Positions 15,421 through 23,724 of a stretch of 44,790 bases of DNA are shown in pieces; the first letter of the stretch is position 1, and each line of letters begins with the position of its first letter. Source of the DNA: Microcaldota archaeon (lineage in GTDB: Archaea > Micrarchaeota > Micrarchaeia > Anstonellales > JAGGVH01); contig JAGGVH010000034.1 in NCBI GenBank assembly GCA_021158105.1, forward strand, positions 1-44,790. Reading direction: 5' to 3'. A program made the translations under genes and the position numbers. The notes beneath the pieces are model-generated. The model was not told the DNA's origin, searched no databases, and saw nothing but the letters and a program-made list of their open reading frames with translations.

Positions 15421-15583
15421 GCTCCGGTCGTCTAGTCCGGTCAAGGATATCAGGCTCTCAGGACTTTCTTTTGGTGTCCTTCGGACATTTGATGAAAGTG
15501 GAAAGGAGTAACCTGGAGACTCGGGTTCCGACCTTTTTTCTTCTGAAGAGAAAAAAGGTTGCCTAAAAATCCCGGCCGGAGCA
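15421..15583 (+). tRNA. tRNA-Glu(CTC) with two introns (50 and 38 nt)
   Basis: The acceptor is GCTCCGG/CCGGAGC with discriminator A. The D stem is GTCT/GGAT, the anticodon stem TCAGG/CCTGG with loop CT-CTC-A|A, and the T stem TCGGG/CCCGG. Intron 1 (15461-15510) is at 37/38: central helix CTCT/GGAG, bulges CA^G and TA^A. Intron 2 (15529-15566) is in the T loop after TTC: central helix GGGT/GCCT, cuts TC^C and AA^A, intron hairpin GACCTTTTTTC paired with GAAAAAAGGTT. The mature length is 75. It starts ten bases after tRNA-Ala, so both likely come from one transcript. It converges with the helicase gene, ending 7 bases from its stop. Confidence 0.93.
15529..15566 (+). other. T-loop intron of tRNA-Glu (position 56/57)
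   Basis: 38 bases, almost entirely a single hairpin, with the same insertion point and the same 3' terminus (GCCTAA before AAAT) as the tRNA-Ala T-loop intron. GCCT can replace the exonic CCC strand in pairing with G51-T54. Confidence 0.85.
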
Positions 15584-15590
15584 TTACTTT

Positions 15591-17393
15591 TTACTTTGTT
15601 TTACGTCTATAAAACTCCTTAAGTAAGAATAAAGGTGCAGATGTTCTTTTTGTTTTTAGAGTCGAGATATATTTGTGGTAACCTGGGTAATTGAATCTCG
15701 AATCCATTAAGACGATTGAACAATAATCATCTGCGTTACGTATTGCACGTCCCGATGACTGCAATACTTTATTGAACGCGGGAAGTATGTAAACATATTC
15801 ATAACCCCTTCCAAACTTATAATCATAAAAATCCAGTAATTTTTGATTAATGATTGATGGTGGGGAGACCGGCAGTCCTGCTATGATAATCCCTTTAAGT
15901 GAATTATTCTTAAAATCTACACCTTCAGCAAAAGATGCACCCTGGACAAAGCATAATAATAAATTCCTTTTCTTCTCAGTATCTTCTAACAGCTTTTTCT
16001 TTTCATTCTTGTCCCATTCTTGCAATTCGACAATGATTTCTCTGTCAGTATCAACATGTTCTATTATCTTATTCATTAGGTCATATGATGGAAAAAAGAT
16101 TGCAACATTGCCAGGGATTACCTGTTCAATCTTTTTAATCCATTCTGCATACTTTATATACATGTTTTCATTTCTTCTACGATAAACAGTTGACACATCT
16201 CCAACTACTACTGTAATTCTGTTATTCTCAGGAAACGGCGAACGATATGATTTTATCATTGGATTTGTTATCCCGAGAATGTCAGCATACATATCTTGAG
16301 GGTACAACGTTGCACTCATTAATACAGATGAACGGACATTATCAAGAACTTCTGTACTGAGCGGTGTAATGTCCAACGGTATCATGTGGATACCGTTTGG
16401 GTTTGCAATACGAACATAATCTTTTAGATCAATCTCCCATGACCTGAAAAATGACGCGATAGAATCAAAAACGTTTGGCATAGGGTCTTTGGTCATGATT
16501 TTAAAATCCTCAGCAGATTCTTCAATGTGTGTTAAGAAGGTATCATAGTTAACATCACCTATAAATTCCTGTGAAAAGATATCATTAATCCAGTTTATTA
16601 TGTCATTTTTTAAGACTTCACTTTCAGTGTCAGTTTTAATTATTTTTAACAGGGCATTAATCTCATTAGTAAGTAGTTTATCTCTGAGCACTTCTTTTGA
16701 AAGTTTTTTTGATAAATGAAGTAGTCCTGGTGTTAGAGAATAACTTCCATAATCCTGGATCCTGTTTGGCAGGTTATGAGCTTCGTCAACAATTATTATA
16801 AAATCGTCAAATGATTTTAATGCTTTTGTTAATACAACTTCCCTTATCCTGGGATTAAAAACATAGGAATAATCTGATATTATTACGTCAGCAGTTTTAA
16901 ACCGTGCCAGTGCGGTGTAGTATGGACATGAGCCGTATACCTTTGAAATGTCTATTGCCTCCTCAACATGATATACATTCCTGGAAAGTGCATCCACTGC
17001 TAACGGGTTAACCTTGCCATATTTACACGTTCCTTGTCGTCTCATTGCATAACAATATGATTCAAATTCCATTCTGTTTATATCAGGGTTTAATGGGCAC
17101 ATATCTTTTTTGTTTATGATGTCAATTACGTTAATATCAATATTGTTATTTTCTTTTATTCTTTTTAATGTTTCAATTGCAATATTATGCTGTGAATGAC
17201 GTGAAGTTAAAAAAAATACTATTCCTTCTCTGTTTTCAAACTGTTTCTCGACTGCGGCCGTCAGGACTGCTGCAGTTTTACCAATACCTGTTGGGGCATA
17301 GGCCATTAATGTCTTATTTTCATTGATGGCTTTTAATGTATCTTCATATAATTGTTTCTGGCCTCCCCTAATATTTTCAAAAGGAAATTTCAT
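15591..17393 (-). CDS. XPD/DinG-like iron-sulfur DNA helicase (superfamily 2)
   Basis: 600 residues. Walker A is APTGIGKT (33-40) and the DEAH box is VDEAHN (202-207). Four Cys between them (C99, C114, C123, C156) have the spacing of an XPD-type 4Fe-4S cluster, and motif VI is QSSGRAIRN near the C-terminus. Such helicases unwind DNA 5'-3' in repair or resolve R-loops and recombination intermediates. The length is in the archaeal XPD range. I see no RBS; the ATG at 17393 has a poly-purine upstream region only. Confidence 0.92.
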   Translation of the reverse strand: MKFPFENIRGGQKQLYEDTLKAINENKTLMAYAPTGIGKTAAVLTAAVEKQFENREGIVFFLTSRHSQHNIAIETLKRIKENNNIDINVIDIINKKDMCPLNPDINRMEFESYCYAMRRQGTCKYGKVNPLAVDALSRNVYHVEEAIDISKVYGSCPYYTALARFKTADVIISDYSYVFNPRIREVVLTKALKSFDDFIIIVDEAHNLPNRIQDYGSYSLTPGLLHLSKKLSKEVLRDKLLTNEINALLKIIKTDTESEVLKNDIINWINDIFSQEFIGDVNYDTFLTHIEESAEDFKIMTKDPMPNVFDSIASFFRSWEIDLKDYVRIANPNGIHMIPLDITPLSTEVLDNVRSSVLMSATLYPQDMYADILGITNPMIKSYRSPFPENNRITVVVGDVSTVYRRRNENMYIKYAEWIKKIEQVIPGNVAIFFPSYDLMNKIIEHVDTDREIIVELQEWDKNEKKKLLEDTEKKRNLLLCFVQGASFAEGVDFKNNSLKGIIIAGLPVSPPSIINQKLLDFYDYKFGRGYEYVYILPAFNKVLQSSGRAIRNADDYCSIVLMDSRFNYPGYHKYISTLKTKRTSAPLFLLKEFYRRKTK

Positions 17394-17467
17394 AAGAATG
17401 TATCTTCATATAAAGTTAAAATGGTTTCTAATAAAAATAAAAAAGAAGAAGTGGGGAGGTGAGAATC

Positions 17468-17701
17468 TTAAAACACATTCTCCACCATGTAAACAACACC
17501 ATTTACGATAATGTATGATTTCTGTTCATCAGTCCTTATTACTGTGGTTTTGTCAGTTTTAATTACAGAATAACCACCATAAACACTATATCTTTTAGAC
17601 ATGGTTCTTGATGTTATTTTAGGGGAATCATCTGCCCCAACCTCTTTAATACCAAGGTCGTCAACACCATATCCTTTTATTTTATTAACATTCTTTACCA
17701 T
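17468..17701 (-). CDS. Small protein of unknown function
   Basis: 77 residues. Retained as a gene because GGTGGTGG lies just before the ATG at 17701 and a TATA-like stretch (TTTATAAATAT) lies upstream. The N-terminus is basic and polar (KIKGYGVDDLGIKEVGADD); the rest alternates Tyr, Val, Thr and Lys/Arg in a beta-strand pattern ending VNGVVYMVENVF. No Cys, signal or known motif. It stands alone between the helicase and dph2. Confidence 0.7.
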   Translation of the reverse strand: MVKNVNKIKGYGVDDLGIKEVGADDSPKITSRTMSKRYSVYGGYSVIKTDKTTVIRTDEQKSYIIVNGVVYMVENVF

Positions 17702-17779
17702 TAACCACCACCTATTATTAATTATAATTAGAAAAGTTTATAAATATATTGTTATAATTAATTGTAGATTATGATAAAA

Positions 17780-18700
17780 TTAAATCAATTCTAAAAGAAG
17801 ATTTATTTCGTTTGTATTCACAACAGGCTTGCCTATGCTTTCCCAATCATCTGCTATACGCGGGCATGCAGTGTTAATATAAGCATCAAAAACATTGAAA
17901 TCTTGTAGAGCTTCAGGGTCGATGGAACGTGACACGAGGATGAATGCCTTTTTATTTTTGCTGAGTAATGTTTCTTTAATCTTTTCAGCCACCTCTGGGG
18001 CAAACTGGCCCGCACGTGTGGAAACTAATATCCCAAATATCTTACCTTCTGACGCCTTTACAATGATACCTTTTCTTCTCTTTATGTATTTCTTGATTTC
18101 ATCACTGACATCTTTAATTTCTTCTGAATACGGATTTGCATTTATTATTGGGATAGATAACGGATCAAGAATTTTATGAAGTGCAAGATAATGAAACTTT
18201 CCACCGCTTATGAATATGACAGCATCAACTTTATTTTCAAGTGATATGACTGCATATGGATCGCAGCCTAATGTTTGGCCTTCATATGCACACTTTGGAC
18301 CTTTAGAAGTAAAAACTTCAACACCCACAGATTCGATCCTTTTTTTAATATCATTAAATTGATGGATATGCTGCACGACAGTCCCTAATGCAACTTTGTC
18401 ATATTTTTTTGCATATTCAACAATACTATCTATGAATCGGTCATTCAAATCTATATGGTATTCAACATACTCCACAGGGATGTTATACCTTTTGAATGTG
18501 GGATGTAACGGAAACTCTGCATGGCCAAAATGAATAATCTTATCTGCACTTATCGCCCGTGCTTCTTCAAACGCAACGTCGCATCCCCCAAACGATTTTG
18601 ATGATGATAAATAGATTTGATGTCCTTCATCTTGATACTTCTGAGCATATTCTAATGCCTTCTGTTTTAACCCTTCTGGAAACTGTAAAAGGATACGCAT
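17780..18700 (-). CDS. dph2: Diphthamide biosynthesis radical enzyme Dph2
   Basis: 306 residues. Archaeal Dph2 is a homodimeric 4Fe-4S enzyme that cleaves SAM to a 3-amino-3-carboxypropyl radical, which is added to a His of elongation factor 2. The three cluster Cys are visible in SFGGCDVAFEE, GPKCAYEGQTLGCD and NTACPRIADD, each at the start of one of the three repeated subdomains. GHAEFPLH and the HIHQF segment are also family-like. The RBS GGGATGATGA precedes the ATG. The Dph6 domain that completes the pathway is in the 8400-10388 fusion. Confidence 0.95.
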   Translation of the reverse strand: MRILLQFPEGLKQKALEYAQKYQDEGHQIYLSSSKSFGGCDVAFEEARAISADKIIHFGHAEFPLHPTFKRYNIPVEYVEYHIDLNDRFIDSIVEYAKKYDKVALGTVVQHIHQFNDIKKRIESVGVEVFTSKGPKCAYEGQTLGCDPYAVISLENKVDAVIFISGGKFHYLALHKILDPLSIPIINANPYSEEIKDVSDEIKKYIKRRKGIIVKASEGKIFGILVSTRAGQFAPEVAEKIKETLLSKNKKAFILVSRSIDPEALQDFNVFDAYINTACPRIADDWESIGKPVVNTNEINLLLELI

Positions 18701-18758
18701 TCATCATCCCTACTCTAAATATTTTCTCAACTGATCTTATTTTTTATGTTCATCAGGA

Positions 18759-21149
18759 TCATTGTATTGTAACACTAACCCCTTTCTCGCTAATCTTATT
18801 GATTTCAATTTCTTTGACATGTCCTGTATGTTTAACTTCTTCTAGTATGTCATCAATCATAATCTCTGCGCCAAGTTCATTCTTGCCAACATTGACAACT
18901 ATCTTCGGGACTTCAGCTTTCATCGAAAGTTTATTTTTGGCCTTCCATTCTCTTATTGCATCTATAATTTCTCTAAGATAGCCAGCCTTTAATACTGCCT
19001 TGGGATTATACCACTCTGCGTATGCTACTGGCCATTCAGAATTGACTATGAATTTATCAGTTTCAGGATAAAAAACCTGATAAATCTCTTCTGAAATGTG
19101 CGGTGTAAACGGAGCCAATAATTTTATAAGGTTCAGAAGAACGTTGAATAGTGTATACTGTGCAGCCCTCTTGGATTTGTCATCATCTCCGTACAACCTA
19201 TACTTAACATATTCAAGATAGTAATCACAGAGTTTATGCCATGTAAATTCATGAATCTTGCGTATGGCATGATGAAATTCATATTTGTCCATGTGTTCTG
19301 TAACTTCTTTTATTAACGTATACATTTCTGATAATATCCATTTGTCAACCTGCCTCATATAATTATTATCTGTGTCATCATAGTCATAATCTTTGATATG
19401 CATCTCAATAAACTTTGCAGTGTTCCATAGTTTTGTTAAATAGCTCTTAGCAAACTTTATATCTTGATAACTGAACGGTCTATCCTTTGCCATTGCACCG
19501 CTCATCGCAGCCCATTGTCTTATTGCATCAGCAGGGTATTCTTTTAATAAATCTGTTGGGTCGATGATGTTTCCTAAGCTCTTGCTCATCTTTTTACCGT
19601 CGGGCGCTAACACGTTGCCGTTCAACAATATTTCTTTAAAAGGCGGTTTTCCTGTTAACTCAGTACACCTCAGAGTGGTATAATATGCCCATGTCCTTAC
19701 AATCTCAACACCCTGCGGCCTGAGCGTAGCAGGATACTTTTTCTCATCAAAATTGTAGGGCCATCCAGCAATAAACAATGGAGTTATTGATGAGTCAACC
19801 CAGCAATCTAAAACATTCATCTCGCCCAGCATCTGTTCACCACAATCAGGACATTTTTTATGTTGTATCCGCGGGTCAACCGGCAACTCATCATAAGACG
19901 CCGGGTGCCATTTATTACATTTTGGACAGTACCAGAAAGGTATGGGAGTGCCAAACGTTCTGTTTCGTGAGATGACCCAGTCCCATTCAACAAACTCTGC
20001 CCAGTTTATTAGGTAAGTTATACCAAATTCTGGATACCATTTCATTTTTTTTGCAGCACTTATAACTTCATCCTTCTTATCTTTGCTTTTTATAAACCAC
20101 TGCTTTGAAAGGATAAGCTCAACAGGATGGCCACACCTGTCATGAACCTTGACAACCTGTTTTAATGTTTCAGTCTTGATATAGTTACCGTCATTCTTTA
20201 TCTTTTCAATGATTGCACTGCGTGCTTCTTTATATTTCATCCCATCAAACTGTCCAGAATTAACCAGCCTACCATACTCATCCATTGCACGAATCACTGG
20301 CAAGTTATGCCTATAAGTCCATACCACATCCTGCTTGTCACCAAACGTGCAAACCATTACAATGCCTGAACCGAATTCTTTGTCAACGTCCTTGTCAGCA
20401 ATAACTTTGACCGTCTTGCCCAATGGTGTTATGACGTCTTTCCCGATCAGGTTTTTATATCTTTCATCATCTGGGTGAACCATTACTGCTACGCACGCAT
20501 GCAAATATTCTGGTCGCGTGGTTGCAATCGTAACATATCCTTCTGGAACGTCAGCTTTAAATTTAATATAATGTAATTGTGTTTCCCTTTCAATGTCATC
20601 AGTTTCAGATTTGGCAATCGCTGACACACAATGAGGACACCAGTAAACTGGATGTTCAGCATTGTACACTTCACCATTTTCATACATCTTTAATAATGAG
20701 TATTGCACTGCCTTGTGATAGTCATCGTTCATTGTTCTGTATTCATAATTCCAATCTGGGGAAAAACCTAATTTGTTCATCTGATTTTTCATGTTTTTTA
20801 TCATATCATCTGTCCATTCTTTGCAAAGTTTAACAAAACGTTCAGGGTCGTCCCTCCCTCTAATCTTATTTTTCTTTTCAACTTTAACTTCAGTAGGAAA
20901 ACCCTGGCAATCCCAACCTTGAGGATAATAAACATTATATCCGTTCATACGTTTATACCTTGCAACAAAATCAAAGTATGAATATGATAATACATGACCC
21001 ATGTGCAATTTTCCCGAAGTAAACGGCGGAGGTGTGTCAATGGAATAAATAGGTTTACTACTATCTTCAATAAATTTATAGACCTGATGCTTGCTCCATT
21101 CTTCCTGCCATTTAGTTTCTATTGAAGTACTATACCTTTTTTCTAACAT
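18759..21149 (-). CDS. valS: Valyl-tRNA synthetase
   Basis: 796 residues, class Ia. The HIGH motif appears as HMGH in PPFTSGKLHMGH, the editing domain (about 190-330) has ATTRPEYLHACVAVMVHP, and KMSKS is KKMSKSLGN. Zn-ribbon Cys pairs (CPKC, CPDC, CPHC) are in place and VxxxDDIERETQLHY is a ValRS-type motif. I place the start at 21149: GGGTGGTTAG lies 4 bases upstream, and a longer in-frame start at 21188 would overlap ubiA. The C-terminal arm is truncated relative to bacterial enzymes, as is usual in archaea. Confidence 0.95.
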   Translation of the reverse strand: MLEKRYSTSIETKWQEEWSKHQVYKFIEDSSKPIYSIDTPPPFTSGKLHMGHVLSYSYFDFVARYKRMNGYNVYYPQGWDCQGFPTEVKVEKKNKIRGRDDPERFVKLCKEWTDDMIKNMKNQMNKLGFSPDWNYEYRTMNDDYHKAVQYSLLKMYENGEVYNAEHPVYWCPHCVSAIAKSETDDIERETQLHYIKFKADVPEGYVTIATTRPEYLHACVAVMVHPDDERYKNLIGKDVITPLGKTVKVIADKDVDKEFGSGIVMVCTFGDKQDVVWTYRHNLPVIRAMDEYGRLVNSGQFDGMKYKEARSAIIEKIKNDGNYIKTETLKQVVKVHDRCGHPVELILSKQWFIKSKDKKDEVISAAKKMKWYPEFGITYLINWAEFVEWDWVISRNRTFGTPIPFWYCPKCNKWHPASYDELPVDPRIQHKKCPDCGEQMLGEMNVLDCWVDSSITPLFIAGWPYNFDEKKYPATLRPQGVEIVRTWAYYTTLRCTELTGKPPFKEILLNGNVLAPDGKKMSKSLGNIIDPTDLLKEYPADAIRQWAAMSGAMAKDRPFSYQDIKFAKSYLTKLWNTAKFIEMHIKDYDYDDTDNNYMRQVDKWILSEMYTLIKEVTEHMDKYEFHHAIRKIHEFTWHKLCDYYLEYVKYRLYGDDDKSKRAAQYTLFNVLLNLIKLLAPFTPHISEEIYQVFYPETDKFIVNSEWPVAYAEWYNPKAVLKAGYLREIIDAIREWKAKNKLSMKAEVPKIVVNVGKNELGAEIMIDDILEEVKHTGHVKEIEINKISEKGVSVTIQ

Positions 21150-21177
21150 TTCTAACCACCCATTACATTTTCCATTT

Positions 21178-22047
21178 TCAAACTCCAAATTTCGTTAACA
21201 GTAATGCTATCAGTCCAACAACTAATGTTATTAAGGTATCGCGCCGTGTCACTGAAAAAAACTTATTTCTGTGTATGACTTTTGCATTTAGGTTGTACAA
21301 TATTATTTTGATTGATAGGTATGCATAGTATGATATTGACAGCAACCATAATATGCCTGATATGTATTCAAAACTTATGAGTGTATAAGAATAAAAACCT
21401 ATTACTAAAAATAATAGAATGATTATCACTGCAATATACAAACTGTTGCCCTTTCCAATGTAAAAAGGCAATGTTTTAGCTTTTCGCATTTTGACGTCGC
21501 CATCATAATCTTCAACAGTTTTTATTATTTCTCTGGCGAGTCCTATCGTGAACGCCATACAAAAAAGGATTATGTTTTCAGGTATTAATGTATCGCTATA
21601 TGCAAGGTTTCCAAAAATGAAAGGGATTGCCATGCTAAATCCGATAAAACTGTTACCTATCAACGGCAGATCTTTAAGTTTCCAATCATATAATACAGAA
21701 AATAATATGAAAAAGCCTGTGATGTTTACAATCCATATATTGTAAAATATACTTATAATAATCGCTGTAAACAGTGAAGCTATTGTTATAGTCAATGCAG
21801 TTTCTTTTGATATCTCCCCAGTTACAAGTGGCCTGTCTTTTTTGTTTAACCTGTCGGTTTCTATGTCAAAATAATCGTTCAGTGCAAACGCGCCGGCCTC
21901 AATCAAAAATGGTATTGCCATAAGACCTATAAGATTAATATCCAACCGAACATTGCTGACAGTGAAAAATACCGATGTTAAAACTGCTAATGATAACATC
22001 AATCCGTGTTCAAACCTGATAAGTTTTAATATGCTATAAAATTTCAT
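21178..22047 (-). CDS. UbiA-family prenyltransferase, probable DGGGP synthase
   Basis: 289 residues with about eight to nine membrane segments. The two Asp-rich prenyl-diphosphate-binding motifs are NDYFDIETDRLNKKDRPL (about 57-74) and TVEDYDGDVKMRKAKTLP. The form of the first motif is that of digeranylgeranylglyceryl phosphate synthase, which adds the second isoprenoid chain in archaeal lipids. CarS in this window performs the next step. AGGTGG precedes the ATG. Neighbours on the same strand: a small membrane protein upstream and valS downstream. Confidence 0.92.
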   Translation of the reverse strand: MKFYSILKLIRFEHGLMLSLAVLTSVFFTVSNVRLDINLIGLMAIPFLIEAGAFALNDYFDIETDRLNKKDRPLVTGEISKETALTITIASLFTAIIISIFYNIWIVNITGFFILFSVLYDWKLKDLPLIGNSFIGFSMAIPFIFGNLAYSDTLIPENIILFCMAFTIGLAREIIKTVEDYDGDVKMRKAKTLPFYIGKGNSLYIAVIIILLFLVIGFYSYTLISFEYISGILWLLSISYYAYLSIKIILYNLNAKVIHRNKFFSVTRRDTLITLVVGLIALLLTKFGV

Positions 22048-22066
22048 TTGTCCACCTTGCTATGAC

Positions 22067-22234
22067 TTACCTTTTACGTTTTATTTTCTTTTTCTTTTTT
22101 ACCTTATCTTCTTTTAATAGCGACGTAAGATAATCGCCCAACCTTTTTATCATGTTAATAATTGACCAGAAAAACTGAACAAAGAATAGTATCAAGAAAA
22201 GAAAATATAAAAAATAACAAATGTCTTGAGACAA
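22067..22234 (-). CDS. Small membrane protein, TTG start
   Basis: A 55-residue ORF between the lipoprotein gene and ubiA. The TTG at 22234 has AGGTGA six bases upstream, overlapping the preceding lipoprotein stop, and an in-frame TAA just before it bars a longer version. The protein has a hydrophobic helix (CYFLYFLFLILFFVQFFW), a short amphipathic stretch and a tail of Lys/Arg (KKKKKIKRKR). Such a design fits a positive-inside single-pass protein. Position and spacing fit a cistron of the lipoprotein-ubiA-valS operon. No homologue recognised. Confidence 0.6.
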   Translation of the reverse strand: MSQDICYFLYFLFLILFFVQFFWSIINMIKRLGDYLTSLLKEDKVKKKKKIKRKR

Positions 22235-22244
22235 TTAAAGTCAC

Positions 22245-22757
22245 CTAATAACTTTCCCGTTTGTGTCCGAACATAACAAACCTTTTGCACATTTCTAAAC
22301 TTTCTTTCCTATACAGGTTTTCTTCACACCATTTTGGATCCTTACCATAGGTCGTTGCAATCACACGGATGCACCTGTCCAAGCTATCGCTTGCATTCAA
22401 CGGGATCTGTTCACATATTGTAATATTTTGTTTTGCAACTGCCATGTTTATTATGCAATAATACGGGTCATAATTCTTTGTTATATAAACATCTTCATAT
22501 TCTTCAGGGCATTCGACAGTTTCTTGTGTTTGGGTTTTATTAGTTTTGTTCATGATGGGTTGTTCAGGTTGTTGGGTTTCGTTTTCAATTATTGGAAGTT
22601 CTGTGGATGTATTTTCACTGGGAGTATAGTTTGTAGTGGTGTTGGTTTCATTACGAAATACCTCTGTGGCTTGTTGTTTAAGAAAATCAGAAATATCAAT
22701 ACATCCCATTAAGATTAAACCGATCCCCAATAACAAAATGATAGGTAACAATTTCAT
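22245..22757 (-). CDS. Predicted lipoprotein with Cys-rich C-terminus
   Basis: 170 residues. The signal MKLLPIILLLGIGLILMGC ends in a lipobox. A Thr/Asn/Glu/Pro-rich linker of about 50 residues follows, then an 80-residue domain with six Cys (YYC, ITIC, DRC, KWC, EMC and ECP) in a helical repeat-like spacing. GAGGTG precedes the ATG. Unlike the 6-7 kb lipoproteins, the folded domain has no LGxPxKC core, so only the general plan is shared. Function unknown. Confidence 0.8.
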   Translation of the reverse strand: MKLLPIILLLGIGLILMGCIDISDFLKQQATEVFRNETNTTTNYTPSENTSTELPIIENETQQPEQPIMNKTNKTQTQETVECPEEYEDVYITKNYDPYYCIINMAVAKQNITICEQIPLNASDSLDRCIRVIATTYGKDPKWCEENLYRKESLEMCKRFVMFGHKRESY

Positions 22758-22850
22758 TTTATCACCTCAACATTATGTGTATAATGTGATTAACAACACT
22801 AAACTTTTAAAAACAATCGGAAGGATTAAATAATGCATTGTCTATGTATA

Positions 22851-22972
22851 AGGGGATGGGTTGATCTGAATATGATTCGTTCATAACCCTTCACCCCCTT
22901 GCTCACTACGTTCGCTGCGGGGGTGACATGTGAAACAAGTTTCACAGCACCTCCTTGTTCGCTTCGCTCACT
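22851..22972 (+). repeat. Leader of tRNA-Leu with repeated acceptor-like minihelices
   Basis: Before tRNA-Leu lie two decoys of its 5' end. Unit 0 (22852-22898) is GGGGATGGGTT...AACCC..CCCC, a closed hairpin. Unit 1 starts GCGGGGGTG (22917-22925, identical to tRNA bases 1-9), contains the hairpin GTGAAAC-AA-GTTTCAC and ends ACCTCC. Each unit is followed by a TTGYTCRCT-type linker (TTGCTCACTACGTTCGCT, then TTGTTCGCTTCGCTCACT). The true tRNA follows the second linker. A TATA-like box at 22825-22834 would start the transcript at unit 0. The same plan precedes tRNA-Cys. Confidence 0.8.
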
Positions 22973-23110
22973 GCGGGGGTGGCGGAGTTTGGTCAAACGC
23001 GCTGGGCTTAGGAGCAATTTTTTACATTATCACGTAAAAACCTGCAATAAACTATAAAATAAGAAACCCAGTGGCTTAGGCCTGCGCCGGTTCAAATCCG
23101 GCCTCCCGCA
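22973..23110 (+). tRNA. tRNA-Leu(TAG) with a 53-nt intron
   Basis: The acceptor is GCGGGGG/CTCCCGC with discriminator A. The D stem is GCG/CGC, the anticodon stem CTGGG/CCCAG, the variable arm GGC-TTAG-GCC (class II), and the T arm GCCGG-TTCAAAT-CCGGC is intact. The intron (23013-23065) is at 37/38, with central helix CTTA/TAAG and bulges GG^A and AA^A; it contains a TTTTTAC...GTAAAAA hairpin. The anticodon is TAG. This is one of three tRNAs here with only one intron. Confidence 0.94.
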
Positions 23111-23293
23111 AACATAATCTGCAACCTAACAAAAAATATTTAGTGGAAAGGTTCACCAAAACAGTGTTAGAAAGAGATAGTTCATTGCATAAAATGTAAT
23201 ATTTAAAAAGGTTTTTATTCTCGTTATAGGAAAACTGAGCAAAAAGTTTATAAATCTTATTTCTTTGGCTATTGACGTTAAAAGGTGGTATTT

Positions 23294-23701
23294 ATGAATA
23301 TATCTACGGCTGTAAAATATGCTCTTAGAAAATATGAGGGAAAACCTATCCGGGAAAAAGAATTAAAAGAAATAAAAAAATATATAGTGTCAAAAACAGG
23401 ACAAGGTAAGTATACTGGATTGTCAACAATCAGAAAATGGGTAAATGAAGCAAAAAAAGAGATAAAACAAAAAAAGAAGATAACAAAAAAGAAAAAAAGT
23501 ATGGCGATTGCTGAAAAAACTAAGGCGATCAAGCAGGAAATTTATAAAGCAAAAATTGTTCCTGAGCAAGACACAGAAGAACGAAAGGTTGTCGCTATGC
23601 AGAATATAAGTTATGAAATGGCGGCCATCAGACAGTTTTTGCAGAGGATAAATAAACAATTAGATTCTGTTGAAGAATTGCTGAGGCAAATTAAAGAATA
23701 A
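23294..23701 (+). CDS. Basic helical protein of unknown function
   Basis: 135 residues from the ATG at 23294 (AAAGGTGGT about 6 bases upstream; TATA-like GTTTATAAATC at 23249-23258). The N-terminal 50 residues (ISTAVKYALRKYEGK..., STIRKWVNEAKKE) look like a small helical domain, followed by a Lys-rich stretch (KQKKKITKKKKS) and a C-terminal amphipathic helix with heptad leucines (IRQFLQRINKQLDSVEELLRQIKE), probably for oligomerisation. A nucleic-acid-binding role fits the charge but is inference. It is followed 23 bases later by the beta-lactamase-fold nuclease gene. Confidence 0.7.
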   Translation: MNISTAVKYALRKYEGKPIREKELKEIKKYIVSKTGQGKYTGLSTIRKWVNEAKKEIKQKKKITKKKKSMAIAEKTKAIKQEIYKAKIVPEQDTEERKVVAMQNISYEMAAIRQFLQRINKQLDSVEELLRQIKE

Positions 23702-23724
23702 AGGTTTGGGTTGGATGAGCTGAT

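Noticed and set aside
15165-15566. Three ORFs over the tRNA-Ala/tRNA-Glu region, both strands
   Set aside because: They cover intron-containing tRNA genes; the open frames come from the purine/pyrimidine-rich intron hairpins and lack RBS or TATA signals.
18559-18981. 140-residue plus-strand ORF over the dph2/valS junction
   Set aside because: Overlaps two well-supported minus-strand genes; no promoter or RBS.
22826-23017. Minus-strand ORF of 63 residues in the tRNA-Leu leader
   Set aside because: Lies on the minihelix repeats and tRNA-Leu; no start signal, low-complexity composition.
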